This document shows positions 1-7,800 of a DNA stretch of 64,000 nucleotides, piece by piece; positions within the stretch are counted from its first letter, which is position 1, and each line of letters starts with the position of its first letter. Below the pieces are notes generated by a model that was not told the DNA's origin, searched no databases, and worked only from the letters and a program-made list of their open reading frames with translations. A program made the translations under genes and the position numbers. Where the stretch lies: contig MGVE01000018.1 of assembly GCA_001800315.1 (NCBI GenBank), positions 1 to 64,000 of the forward strand, in the 5' to 3' direction. This DNA comes from Elusimicrobia bacterium RIFOXYA2_FULL_47_53 (GTDB lineage: Bacteria > Elusimicrobiota > Endomicrobiia > Endomicrobiales > XYA2-FULL-47-53).

Positions 1-115
1 AGCCCCTTTTCTTTCAAAGGTCAATATTAAAAGAAAAAAGTAGCAAAAAAGAAATACTTCAACATCTAAACCAATTTACACACTTTAGTATACACTACCG
101 GCTGAAAGTATTCCT

Positions 116-143
116 TTGAGACGGGGTAAATATTTGATATAAT
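116..143 (+). promoter_or_regulatory. Probable sigma-70 promoter of typA
   Basis: TTGAGA at 116-121 and a perfect TATAAT at 138-143 are separated by 16 bases. The first gene downstream, typA, begins about 90 bases later. Nothing else recognisable was seen between base 1 and the typA start. Confidence 0.6.
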
Positions 144-234
144 CAGGCAACCCCAGCGTATATATATAGAAGAGGCGTCTGTAAACCCAGATTCAGCTTA
201 GTAGAATTTGGGGTTGGTTTATTGGAGAATAATA

Positions 235-2076
235 ATGAAGAAGTATCTGACAAACGAAAACATCAGGAATATCGCGGTCATAGCGCATGTTGACCACGGC
301 AAAACCACTTTGGTGGACCACATGCTCAGGCAAAGCGGGACCTTCCGCGCGAACGAGGCGGTTTCCGAGCGCGTCATGGACAATATGGACCTGGAAAAAG
401 AGCGCGGTATTACAATATCCGCCAAGAACTGCGCCGTGTGGTACAAAAATGTGCGCATAAATATACTTGATACGCCCGGCCATGCCGATTTCGGCGGGGA
501 AGTTGAAAGAAGCCTCAAGATGGTTGACGGAGTGATACTGCTTGTTGACGCCTCCGAGGGGCCTCTGCCTCAGACGAGGTTTGTGCTCAGAAAAGCGTTT
601 GAGAACGGACTTAAGGTTGTGGTGGTAATAAACAAAATTGACAGAAAAGACGCCCGCGCCAAAGAAGTCCTGGACGAAATCTATGCCCTGTTTATAGACC
701 TTGACGCCAAGGACGACCAGATAGAGTTTCCCATACTCTACGCCATAGGCCGCGAAGGCATAGCTCAGCGCACTCTTGAGGAAAAAGGAAAAGACCTCGC
801 GCCTCTTTTTGAGGCTATCATTGAAGAGATACCCGCGCCGAAGTACAACCCAGAAGAACCTTTCCAGATGCTGGTCTGCGACCTGGATTATTCGGATTAT
901 GTAGGCAGGCTTGCCATAGGCCGCGTCTTTAACGGTTCGGTTAAATGCAATCAGGACCTGGTATGCATAAACGAAGCGGGGAATGTCATTCCTCTGCGCG
1001 TCGTCAAGCTCCAGCTTTACGACGGCGTTGACATAAAGGAAGTTGAGGCGGTTTCCCCGGGAGATATTACAATTTTAGCCGGTATAGAAGATGTTCACAT
1101 AGGAGATACGATCTGCCCCAAGGAAGCGCCCAAGGCTCTCAAGAGAATAAAGGTGGACGACCCGACGCTCTCCATGATATTTACGATAAATTCCTCGCCG
1201 TTCACCGGCAAGGAAGGCAAGTTTGTCCAAAGCAAAAGGATAGCGGAACGCCTGCACCGCGAAACCCTCCAGAATGTGGCTATTCAGGTGGAGGATATGG
1301 CTGACTCGGACAAATTTATCGTAAAAGGCCGCGGCGAGTTTCAGATGGAAATATTGATAGAAACTATGCGCCGCGAAGGTTTTGAACTCAGCGTCGGCAG
1401 GCCCAAGGTTATTTTTAAGGAAAAAGACGGCAAACATCTTGAGCCCATAGAGAACCTTTTTATTGACTGCGACGACGCTTTCATAGGCGTTATAACCGAG
1501 AAGCTCTCCCGCAGAAAGGGACGCATGATTAATCTCGTCAATCACGGGACCGGGCGTGTGCGCATGGAGTTTTCAATCCCAAGCCGCGGCCTCATAGGCT
1601 ATAGAAGCGAATTTTTAACCGACACTCGGGGAACGGGCATAATGAATTCGTATTTAAGCGGTTACGAAGAATACAGGGGCGACTTCACGCCGAGAGTTAC
1701 CGGCTCTCTTGTTGCCGACAGGCTGGGCGAAGCAGTCGCCTACGGGCTGTTTAATCTGGAGCCCAGAGGCATACTGTTCGTGGTTCCGGGAGATCCGGTT
1801 TATGAAGGCATGATAGTCGGCGAACACAACCGCGACAATGACCTCAATGTAAATGTCTGCCGCGAGAAAAAGCTTACCAATATGCGCGCCGCCGGCTCGG
1901 ACGAAAATGTCCAGCTGACGCCCGTGCCGAATATGTCGCTGGAACGCGCGATAATGTTTATCCGCGACGATGAAATGGTTGAGGTTACGCCTAAGTCCAT
2001 ACGCCTGCGCAAAACCATTCTTTCGGCCGACCAGAGGGCGAGGATCCGCTCAGACCAGAGAGATAAGTCGGAATAG
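235..2076 (+). CDS. typA: Ribosome-associated translational GTPase TypA/BipA
   Basis: This is a 613-residue GTPase of the EF-G-like family that binds ribosomes and supports growth under stress and large-subunit assembly. The G1 loop AHVDHGKT lies near residues 17-24, followed by RGITISAKN (G2), DTPGHADF (G3) and NKID (G4). Length and motif order match full-length TypA. The ATG at 235 was chosen because GGAG precedes it at 224-227; a longer reading from 208 lacks a ribosome site. It ends in TAG, which shows that TAG is a normal stop in this genome. It appears to have its own promoter at 116-143. Confidence 0.95.
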   Translation: MKKYLTNENIRNIAVIAHVDHGKTTLVDHMLRQSGTFRANEAVSERVMDNMDLEKERGITISAKNCAVWYKNVRINILDTPGHADFGGEVERSLKMVDGVILLVDASEGPLPQTRFVLRKAFENGLKVVVVINKIDRKDARAKEVLDEIYALFIDLDAKDDQIEFPILYAIGREGIAQRTLEEKGKDLAPLFEAIIEEIPAPKYNPEEPFQMLVCDLDYSDYVGRLAIGRVFNGSVKCNQDLVCINEAGNVIPLRVVKLQLYDGVDIKEVEAVSPGDITILAGIEDVHIGDTICPKEAPKALKRIKVDDPTLSMIFTINSSPFTGKEGKFVQSKRIAERLHRETLQNVAIQVEDMADSDKFIVKGRGEFQMEILIETMRREGFELSVGRPKVIFKEKDGKHLEPIENLFIDCDDAFIGVITEKLSRRKGRMINLVNHGTGRVRMEFSIPSRGLIGYRSEFLTDTRGTGIMNSYLSGYEEYRGDFTPRVTGSLVADRLGEAVAYGLFNLEPRGILFVVPGDPVYEGMIVGEHNRDNDLNVNVCREKKLTNMRAAGSDENVQLTPVPNMSLERAIMFIRDDEMVEVTPKSIRLRKTILSADQRARIRSDQRDKSE

Positions 2077-2127
2077 CGGGCTCATGAGTTCCAGGGGGCT
2101 TAAGAGCCAAAGCTGCTTATTGCGATC

Positions 2128-2382
2128 ATGTGGCACATATATATACTCAAATGTTCCGGCGGCCGGCTGTATACCGGGATAGCCAAAGATATTCATAAGA
2201 GGTTCTCCGAACACGCCTCAGGAAAGGGCGCAAGGTTCACAAGGGCCTTTAAGCCCGTTAAAATTGTTTATTCCGAAACAAAGCGCACGCGCTCCGGCGC
2301 TTTAAAAAGAGAAGCCGGCATCAAAGCCCTGCCAAAATCAGAAAAACTCCAGCTTATACTTACCGCGAAAACGCCAAAATAG
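2128..2382 (+). CDS. GIY-YIG domain protein (YhbQ/UPF0213-like)
   Basis: This 84-residue protein consists of one GIY-YIG nuclease-like domain. The first strand reads WHIYILKC, the second element LYTGIA, and the conserved Arg and His lie in the following helix (KRFSEHASGKGARFT). Small single-domain GIY-YIG proteins of this size belong to the YhbQ/UPF0213 group. Their cellular role is poorly defined, with DNA-processing activity suspected. It lies 51 bases after typA in the same direction and may be cotranscribed. Confidence 0.85.
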   Translation: MWHIYILKCSGGRLYTGIAKDIHKRFSEHASGKGARFTRAFKPVKIVYSETKRTRSGALKREAGIKALPKSEKLQLILTAKTPK

Positions 2383-2459
2383 ACCATCAGCTAATTGTTA
2401 ATATCCCGCTTGTCAACGCAAGTCAAATATGGTAATTTGAACTTAACGCCAAAAACGAT

Positions 2460-2488
2460 GGAACTTTTTTTCGTTTGGAATTGTCTAA
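2460..2488 (+). promoter_or_regulatory. ECF (sigma-E type) promoter, probably autoregulated
   Basis: GGAACTT at 2460-2466 and GTCTAA at 2483-2488 are separated by 16 bases. This is the canonical RpoE-type pair. The ECF sigma gene begins 18 bases after the -10 element, so autoregulation is likely. Confidence 0.8.
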
Positions 2489-2506
2489 CTGTATGCAAGG
2501 GTAAAA

Positions 2507-3064
2507 ATGGATATATCTAAAGACATTATTGAGAGAGCTGCCAGAGGCGAAATACCGGCGTTTGAGGAAATATATAAATCATCCTCAGGTTTTGTGTACA
2601 ATGTCGCGCTCAGGATATCGGCCAGCGAGCATGAGGCCAGCGAAATAACCCAGGATGTTTTTGTGAAACTGTTCTCAGGGCTTAAAAGCTTCAACCACAA
2701 ATCCTCATTTAATACCTGGCTTTACAGGGTCGCCGTTAACGAGGCCTTAAATCGCAGAAAAAAGAGCAATCTGGAAAATAGCCGCAGAGCCGAGTTTGAC
2801 GAATCGGTTGAAGCAAACCCGGCCCTGAGAGAAGACCCTGTTGGGAAAAGCGTAAACGAAAATATTGACAAGGACAAAGTAGCCGAATTGCTGTCTTTGG
2901 TGAACGAAGAACACAGGGTCGTGCTTGTTCTAAGGGAAATGCAGGGTTTAAATTATGAAGAGATGTCGCGGGTTCTCGGAATAAATATAAATACGGTCAG
3001 AACAAGGCTTAAAAGAGCCCGCGAAATTTTAATAAAGAAGGTGAAAGAAAATGGAATGCAATAA
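2507..3064 (+). CDS. ECF-family RNA polymerase sigma factor (RpoE-like)
   Basis: This is a 185-residue extracytoplasmic-function sigma factor. Region 2 includes the helix FNTWLYRVAVNEALNRRKK, and region 4 is LNYEEMSRVLGININTVRTR, a helix-turn-helix for -35 recognition. Length is typical. Its 3' end overlaps the next gene, an anti-sigma factor, so the two are translationally coupled. It sits behind an RpoE-type promoter at 2460-2488. The downstream CpxP/Spy-like genes and efflux genes suggest that it answers cell-envelope or metal stress; the inducer itself is not visible. Confidence 0.92.
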   Translation: MDISKDIIERAARGEIPAFEEIYKSSSGFVYNVALRISASEHEASEITQDVFVKLFSGLKSFNHKSSFNTWLYRVAVNEALNRRKKSNLENSRRAEFDESVEANPALREDPVGKSVNENIDKDKVAELLSLVNEEHRVVLVLREMQGLNYEEMSRVLGININTVRTRLKRAREILIKKVKENGMQ

Positions 3065-3530
3065 GGCAAGAGAGCTGATGCTTTCGGATTACATGGATGG
3101 AATGCTTAACAAAGAAACATCCGGGGAAGTGGAAAAACATATCGCTTCCTGCCAATCCTGCGCCGGCTACTACCGCTCAGCCGTTTCCGCGTTTGTTCCT
3201 TTCCGAAAAAGCAGGGCTCTCGGCGTTCCGCCGGCCGTATGGGAGGGCATAAGAGGAAGGCTGGCCGCTGTTCCCGAGGATGAGCAGGCATTCAATATTA
3301 AATCAATGTTTGAGATATTTCACTCAAAGTGGGCTAACGCCGCTGTTTTTACTTCCATGCTCCTGCTAACTCTTTTCGCGGGCACTTATTTCGCGGAAAA
3401 TATGGCGTCTTCCGCGAACAGCCGGCTTCGCCAGGCGCCCGAGGAGTTTGCTTCCAATATAGGTTTTTCCGAGTTTGAAGATATGCCGGGAGACCAGTCA
3501 AAGAATGTTTTCAGCATTATAGGAGGTTGA
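3051..3530 (+). CDS. Anti-sigma factor with zf-HC2 domain and one membrane helix
   Basis: This 159-residue protein has an N-terminal zinc-binding anti-sigma domain with the HxxxCxxC motif (HIASCQSC near residues 30-37). A membrane helix follows around residues 98-115 (WANAAVFTSMLLLTLFAGTYF), then a short periplasmic tail. It overlaps the ECF sigma gene by 14 bases, the usual sigma/anti-sigma arrangement. By family it holds the sigma factor at the membrane until a signal releases it. An AGGAGG for the next gene lies just before its stop. Confidence 0.88.
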   Translation: MECNKARELMLSDYMDGMLNKETSGEVEKHIASCQSCAGYYRSAVSAFVPFRKSRALGVPPAVWEGIRGRLAAVPEDEQAFNIKSMFEIFHSKWANAAVFTSMLLLTLFAGTYFAENMASSANSRLRQAPEEFASNIGFSEFEDMPGDQSKNVFSIIGG

Positions 3531-3532
3531 AG

Positions 3533-4015
3533 GTGAAAATAAAAATTATCGCGTTTCTTCTTGTTTTGTCGCTTGGTTTTAATCTTGCGGTGATCATTAC
3601 GCTGGGCCACCACAGGATATTTAAGCCGGATTTTAAGAACGGCCAGCGCCAGTTCAACAAAATGTCCAGAGAGCTCAAACTTTCGGCCGAACAGCGGGAA
3701 GCCATGAAAAAGAGCCGGGATGAAATGATGTCCCAGGCCGAGCCGCTGAAAACGCAGCTGAGGCAGAAAAGGAACGAGCTGTTTCTGCTGATAGACGCGG
3801 AAAACATTGAACAGAAAAAAATTGACGCTCTTGTCGGTGAAATTTCGGATCTTCAGCTGCGGCTTGAGAAAAAGGTCGTGGAGCACTCTTTGAGCATGAG
3901 AAAAAATCTTTCGCCGGAGCAGAAGAAAAAATTCTCCGAGATGATTAGGCGTCCCTTTGAAAAAATGGGCCGCGGTTCCCGGATGATGAGAGGTGATGGA
4001 ATGATGGGGCAGTAA
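3533..4015 (+). CDS. Membrane-anchored periplasmic heavy-metal/stress sensor-like protein (CpxP/Spy, LTxxQ-like)
   Basis: This 160-residue protein has an N-terminal hydrophobic anchor followed by a highly charged helical periplasmic part (LSAEQREAMKKSRDEMM; LSPEQKKKFSEMI). The repeated LSxEQ helices are typical of the CpxP/Spy/CnrX group. The GTG start at 3533 was chosen because AGGAGG (3521-3526) lies six bases upstream; the TTG at 3527 is too close. The C-terminus is Met/Arg/Gly-rich (RGSRMMRGDGMMGQ). It is the third gene of the sigma-factor operon and may feed the signal to the anti-sigma factor. Confidence 0.75.
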   Translation: MKIKIIAFLLVLSLGFNLAVIITLGHHRIFKPDFKNGQRQFNKMSRELKLSAEQREAMKKSRDEMMSQAEPLKTQLRQKRNELFLLIDAENIEQKKIDALVGEISDLQLRLEKKVVEHSLSMRKNLSPEQKKKFSEMIRRPFEKMGRGSRMMRGDGMMGQ

Positions 4016-4074
4016 GGTCCGTTGTCGGCAGTTAAACAGCCGTTTTGCGCGGCTATAAATACAGGAGGAGTATC

Positions 4075-4605
4075 ATGAAAAAGTATCTGTTGGTTGTGCT
4101 GGGAGTTGTGCTTATGTCGGGAGCGTATGTTTTCGGCGATTGCGGCATGCCGGACTGTAAAATGAAGGGCGGAATGGGCGGAGAGGGGATGCACGGCAAG
4201 ATGATGGGCGGAATGGATGACGACCTGCGTTATGCGGGCAAGGCCGTAAAATTCAAAAAAGAGCTTAATCTTTCCAAAGAGCAGGAAGCTTCCATTGAGC
4301 AGATCCGTTCGGACTACAAGAAAGCGGCTATACAAAAACAGGCCGACATAAAAGTCGCCCAGCTTGAAGTCACGGAGGCGATGAAATCCGATACGCCCGA
4401 TTTTAACGCCGCGAAAGAAAAGGCGAAGAAATTGTATGCCCTGAAACTTGAGCAGAAAACAGCGATGATTGACGCTCACCAGAAAGTTTTTAATGTGCTC
4501 ACAAAAGAGCAGCAGCAGAAGCTCTCTGAACTCAAGGGCGCGATGAAAGAGCAGAATAAAGGGAAAATGATGGATCATAAGATGCACCAGATGAAGGGAA
4601 AATAA
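4075..4605 (+). CDS. Secreted Met-rich Spy/CpxP-family protein
   Basis: A 176-residue protein with a signal peptide (KKYLLVVLGVVLMSGAYVFG). Two LTxxQ-type helices are visible, LSKEQEASIEQIRSD and LTKEQQQKLSELKG. Both ends are rich in Met and His: KMKGGMGGEGMHGKMMGGM near residues 26-44 and KMMDHKMHQMKGK at the C-terminus. Such clusters often bind copper or silver, which is inference here. The ATG at 4075 follows AGGAGG with good spacing. It is probably in the ECF regulon. Confidence 0.75.
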   Translation: MKKYLLVVLGVVLMSGAYVFGDCGMPDCKMKGGMGGEGMHGKMMGGMDDDLRYAGKAVKFKKELNLSKEQEASIEQIRSDYKKAAIQKQADIKVAQLEVTEAMKSDTPDFNAAKEKAKKLYALKLEQKTAMIDAHQKVFNVLTKEQQQKLSELKGAMKEQNKGKMMDHKMHQMKGK

Positions 4606-4681
4606 CTGATCGCGGACAGGCCTCGCGTCCGGAGATTCCGGCCGCGGGGGCCGTCCTGCCGTTTGTGATAAAGGATTGACG

Positions 4682-5236
4682 ATGAAACCCGTTGAAAAAA
4701 TAATACACATTGTTTCTCTCGCAATATTCATGTCGGTTGTCGCGGCGGCTTCGTCCTTCGCCTTATACGGCGGTATGCCGGGAGACTCAGGCGGTAGCGG
4801 CACGCGTCGCGGCAAGGGTAAAATGAGCGCTCAGGCAAGGCCGGCATCAGCGCCTTTACGCGGAATTGACACAAGCGATATTCGTGAAATTCTTGGTTAT
4901 GAGAAGGAATTGAAGCTGACATCAGCCCAGGTTGAGGAGATAAATTCCGCGCGCCAGGAACTCCTCAGGGAAAGCGCTGCTAAATACGAGTCCCTCTCGG
5001 AGCCTCAGAAAGAGGCCGCGAAATTGTTAAATAAAGTTGAGCCTGATTTCAACGGAGCCAGGGGAAAAATTGAACAAATAATGTCGGTTTTGTGTGAATT
5101 GCCCGTTACCTCGCTTAAGTATTACGAAAAGGCATATAATTCGCTGACCAGGGAACAAAAAGAGGCATTTTTTAATATCAGGGCCGCAAAAGCTCAGCAG
5201 GGCAGAGGCCCGGCTCAAGATAATATAATTCAGTAG
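4682..5236 (+). CDS. Secreted Spy/CpxP-like helical protein
   Basis: A 184-residue protein with a signal peptide, a Gly/Ser/Arg-rich linker, and then charged helices with LTSAQVEEINSARQELL and LTREQKEAFFNIRAAK, the LTxxQ signature at both ends. It is the third consecutive member of this family, which suggests local duplication and divergence. The ATG at 4682 follows a weak ribosome site (AAAGGA). It is followed after 28 bases by the TolC-like gene. Confidence 0.65.
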   Translation: MKPVEKIIHIVSLAIFMSVVAAASSFALYGGMPGDSGGSGTRRGKGKMSAQARPASAPLRGIDTSDIREILGYEKELKLTSAQVEEINSARQELLRESAAKYESLSEPQKEAAKLLNKVEPDFNGARGKIEQIMSVLCELPVTSLKYYEKAYNSLTREQKEAFFNIRAAKAQQGRGPAQDNIIQ

Positions 5237-5264
5237 TTTTTGTTCGTGCCGCGGGGCAATAATT

Positions 5265-6515
5265 ATGATCTTAATTAGTAAAAAAACACTGGCGCTTCTG
5301 GCGGTATTTATCATCCGCGTCCCCGCGCTGTTTTCCGAGGAGCTTTCCTGGGAAGAGGCGCTGTCCGAAGCCAAATCCCTGAATCCGGCGCTTGCGCAGG
5401 CCCGGCAGGCTGTCAAAGCCGCGAAACAATACTATTTTCGTTCCTACTCCGCTTTCCTTCCTTCGCTGAGCGCTAACGCCGCTTCAAACCAGGGCGAGAG
5501 CGATTCTTCAGGATTTTCAAAAGACTATTCCTACGGCTTGTCGGCATCCCTGACGCTTTTTTCCGGGTTTGCCGATATCGCCGAGGCCAGGAGCCGCGAC
5601 TGCGATTTAAAACTCGCCGAGCTTGCTTATTCCCGCGCGCTTTCCGATGTTGAATACAATCTTAAAAAAAGTTATGTTAATCTGCAGTGGGCTCAGGAGA
5701 CCGTCAGGCTCTCCGAAGAGATTCTAAAACGCAGGACTGAAAACTACGAGATGATAAAACTTAAATATGAGGCCGGCAGTGAGGACAGAGGTTCTCTGTT
5801 GAGAATAGAGGCCGATAAATCGCAGGCTGAATTCGATTTATCCAAAGCAAAGAGAGCGCTTTCCAGCGCGTCTCTCCAGCTTGTAAAAGCTATGGGAAGG
5901 GACGGCTTTGAGGGCGTCACGGCCAAAGACAAGCTTCCCGAAACGCCGCCAGCGCGGGTAGTTGCGGTTGAAGAAGCTGTCAAAAAAATTCCCGAGTACA
6001 ATATGGCGGGCTACGCTCTTGCCAAAGCCTCGCTTTCCCGGGTCTCCGCGCGCGGCGGGCTCTGGCCCGATATAACCGCCACGGCCTCAAAATCAAAGTC
6101 CGGCGCCGAGTGGCCCCCGGAAACAAACCGCTGGAACGCTGGTATAAATATCTCCTATTCTTTTTTTCCGGGCGGCAGGAATATTTTTGATGTAAATATC
6201 GCCGATATCAATAAATCAATCGCCGAGGCGTCATTTAAAGAAACTACCCAGCAGCTGTCGGTAAAGCTTGATTCTGCCGTCAACGCGTATCTGGATTCAA
6301 TGGAAAATATTAAAGTCAGGGAAAAATTTCTCACGGCTTCAAGGGAACAATCCGATATTACCACGGCTAAATATATCAACGGCCTGGCTTCCTATCAGGA
6401 CTGGTATGTAATTGAAAACGATTATATTGCGTCGCAGAGAAGCATGCTCAACGCGAAAAGAGACGCTCATTTGTCAAAAGCGGGGCTGGATAACACTTTG
6501 GGTTTAGGAGACTGA
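5265..6515 (+). CDS. TolC-family outer-membrane efflux protein
   Basis: A 416-residue protein with a hydrophobic leader and the duplicated OEP architecture. The first repeat begins LSWEEALSEAKSLNPALAQA. Long coiled-coil helices and beta-barrel strands follow, such as YSYGLSASLTLFSGFADIAE and WNAGINISYSFFPGGRN. Length is normal for TolC-type channels. The MacA-like adaptor starts three bases after its stop and the MacB-like pump follows, so the three form one tripartite exporter from cytoplasm or periplasm to the outside. The substrate is unknown. Confidence 0.85.
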   Translation: MILISKKTLALLAVFIIRVPALFSEELSWEEALSEAKSLNPALAQARQAVKAAKQYYFRSYSAFLPSLSANAASNQGESDSSGFSKDYSYGLSASLTLFSGFADIAEARSRDCDLKLAELAYSRALSDVEYNLKKSYVNLQWAQETVRLSEEILKRRTENYEMIKLKYEAGSEDRGSLLRIEADKSQAEFDLSKAKRALSSASLQLVKAMGRDGFEGVTAKDKLPETPPARVVAVEEAVKKIPEYNMAGYALAKASLSRVSARGGLWPDITATASKSKSGAEWPPETNRWNAGINISYSFFPGGRNIFDVNIADINKSIAEASFKETTQQLSVKLDSAVNAYLDSMENIKVREKFLTASREQSDITTAKYINGLASYQDWYVIENDYIASQRSMLNAKRDAHLSKAGLDNTLGLGD

Positions 6516-6518
6516 TCA

Positions 6519-7475
6519 ATGAAAAAAATTATTATTATCGCTCTGGCGGCATTAATCGCCGCATCTTCCTACCTGCTGCTGCGCAAAGACAAAAAGTCCG
6601 CGGGCGGGCGCGAGGTTGTTCCCGAACGCGGCACGATCTCAATTGATTTTCGCGAGACAGGCTCGGTAAGCCCGAGAAACCGCCTTGAGATAAAGCCTCA
6701 GATGGGAGGAAGGATTGAGGATGTTAAGGTGGTGGAGGGACAGAAGGTAATAAAAGGCGAGACCATTGCCGTGTTAAGCTCCTCGGACAGGGCCGCCCTT
6801 CTGGATGTAGCGCGCTCAAAAGGCGAGGCTGAATTAAAAAAATGGGAAGACATTTACAGGCCGACTCCGATTATCGCGCCCTTGGACGGATTTATTATCG
6901 CCCGCTACAAAGAGCCGGGCCAGACAGTATCCCAGAGCGATGTTATACTTGTCATGGCCGACAATCTCATTATTGAGGCCGATGTGGATGAAACTGACCT
7001 GCGGTATATTAAGCTCGGGCAGAAGGTTCAGGTAGCGCTGGACGCGTACCCGGACAGGAAGTTTGCCGGCGTTGTTGAACACATAGCTTACGAGTCTCAG
7101 ATTATCAATAATGTCACGGTTTACACCATAAAGATTAAGCCTTTGTCCATTCCCGAAAATTTCCGTGCCGGCATGACGGCCACGATTGAGGTTGAAGCGC
7201 AAAAAAGGGAAAATGTGATTCTGCTGCCCGTTGAAGCTGTCACGGAGAAAGAAAACGGAAAGATAGTGAAGGTAAAATCTCCCGACGGAAAGCCGGAAAC
7301 CAGGAAAGTAGAAACGGGAATAAATAACGGAAGGGAAGTAGAGATTATTTCGGGTATTTCGGAAAACGACATAGTGCTTATCGGCGTGGCCAATAATAAC
7401 GGCAATAATAAACGCCAGAAGGCTGCCGGCGGCATACCCGGAATGCCTTTGGGCGGAGGAAGAAGGCCGCATTGA
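6519..7475 (+). CDS. macA: Periplasmic membrane-fusion (adaptor) protein, MacA/HlyD type
   Basis: A 318-residue protein with an N-terminal membrane anchor (IIIIALAALIAASSYLLL) and a biotinyl-lipoyl-like domain split across two segments (IKPQMGGRIEDVKVVEGQKV and PLDGFIIARYKEPGQTVSQS). A beta-barrel and a membrane-proximal domain follow. The alpha hairpin between the lipoyl halves is very short (about 25 residues), which makes the protein shorter than E. coli MacA. The C-terminus is Asn/Gly-rich. It lies between tolC and macB homologues and would join the inner-membrane pump to the channel. Confidence 0.82.
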   Translation: MKKIIIIALAALIAASSYLLLRKDKKSAGGREVVPERGTISIDFRETGSVSPRNRLEIKPQMGGRIEDVKVVEGQKVIKGETIAVLSSSDRAALLDVARSKGEAELKKWEDIYRPTPIIAPLDGFIIARYKEPGQTVSQSDVILVMADNLIIEADVDETDLRYIKLGQKVQVALDAYPDRKFAGVVEHIAYESQIINNVTVYTIKIKPLSIPENFRAGMTATIEVEAQKRENVILLPVEAVTEKENGKIVKVKSPDGKPETRKVETGINNGREVEIISGISENDIVLIGVANNNGNNKRQKAAGGIPGMPLGGGRRPH

Positions 7476-7800
7476 AAGTTATAAGTTTTAAGTTGTAAGT
7501 TTTAAGTTGAGGCGGTTGAAAAAGTGTTTCAGGCCGTCTTTGCGAGGAACGAAGCAATCTCGGTGTTGACATTGAAACCGAGATTACTTCGGCCGTGAGA
7601 CAGAACCAGCTTCGTAATGACAGTCAAAAAGCGCTGTCTTTGCGAGGAGTGCAACGACGCGGCAATCTCGTCGTTAGTTGGTTTTGTAGTTGCGCAGCTT
7701 GCTGCGCGTTCCGTAAAGTGCCGTCATCTCCGAATTGTTTTATCGGTTATACGGCACAATGTCATATGTCTGAATTCTTTCTTTTCTATCCGGATTATAA
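7476..7800. repeat. 325-bp spacer made of dispersed repeat sequence
   Basis: No credible gene lies here. From 7507 it carries a TTGAGGCGGTTGAAAAA end like the MITE-like elements at 9972, 34990 and 39974. Next come the GTCTTTGCGAGG unit twice (about 7538 and 7640) and inverted GAAGCAATCTCG/CGAGATTACTTC segments that can fold into a hairpin. The distal inverted end is missing, so this copy looks truncated. Short reading frames inside it are by-products of the repeat. Confidence 0.6.

Noticed and set aside
2430..2446. A second ECF promoter (TTTGAACTTAACG) before the sigma gene
   Set aside because: It has no matching GTCTAA-type -10 at the right distance; the pair at 2460-2488 is far better.
3853..4815. 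A 320-codon open frame on the minus strand
   Set aside because: It lies across three plus-strand genes with clear signal peptides, ribosome sites and LTxxQ motifs. Its translation has no recognisable domain.
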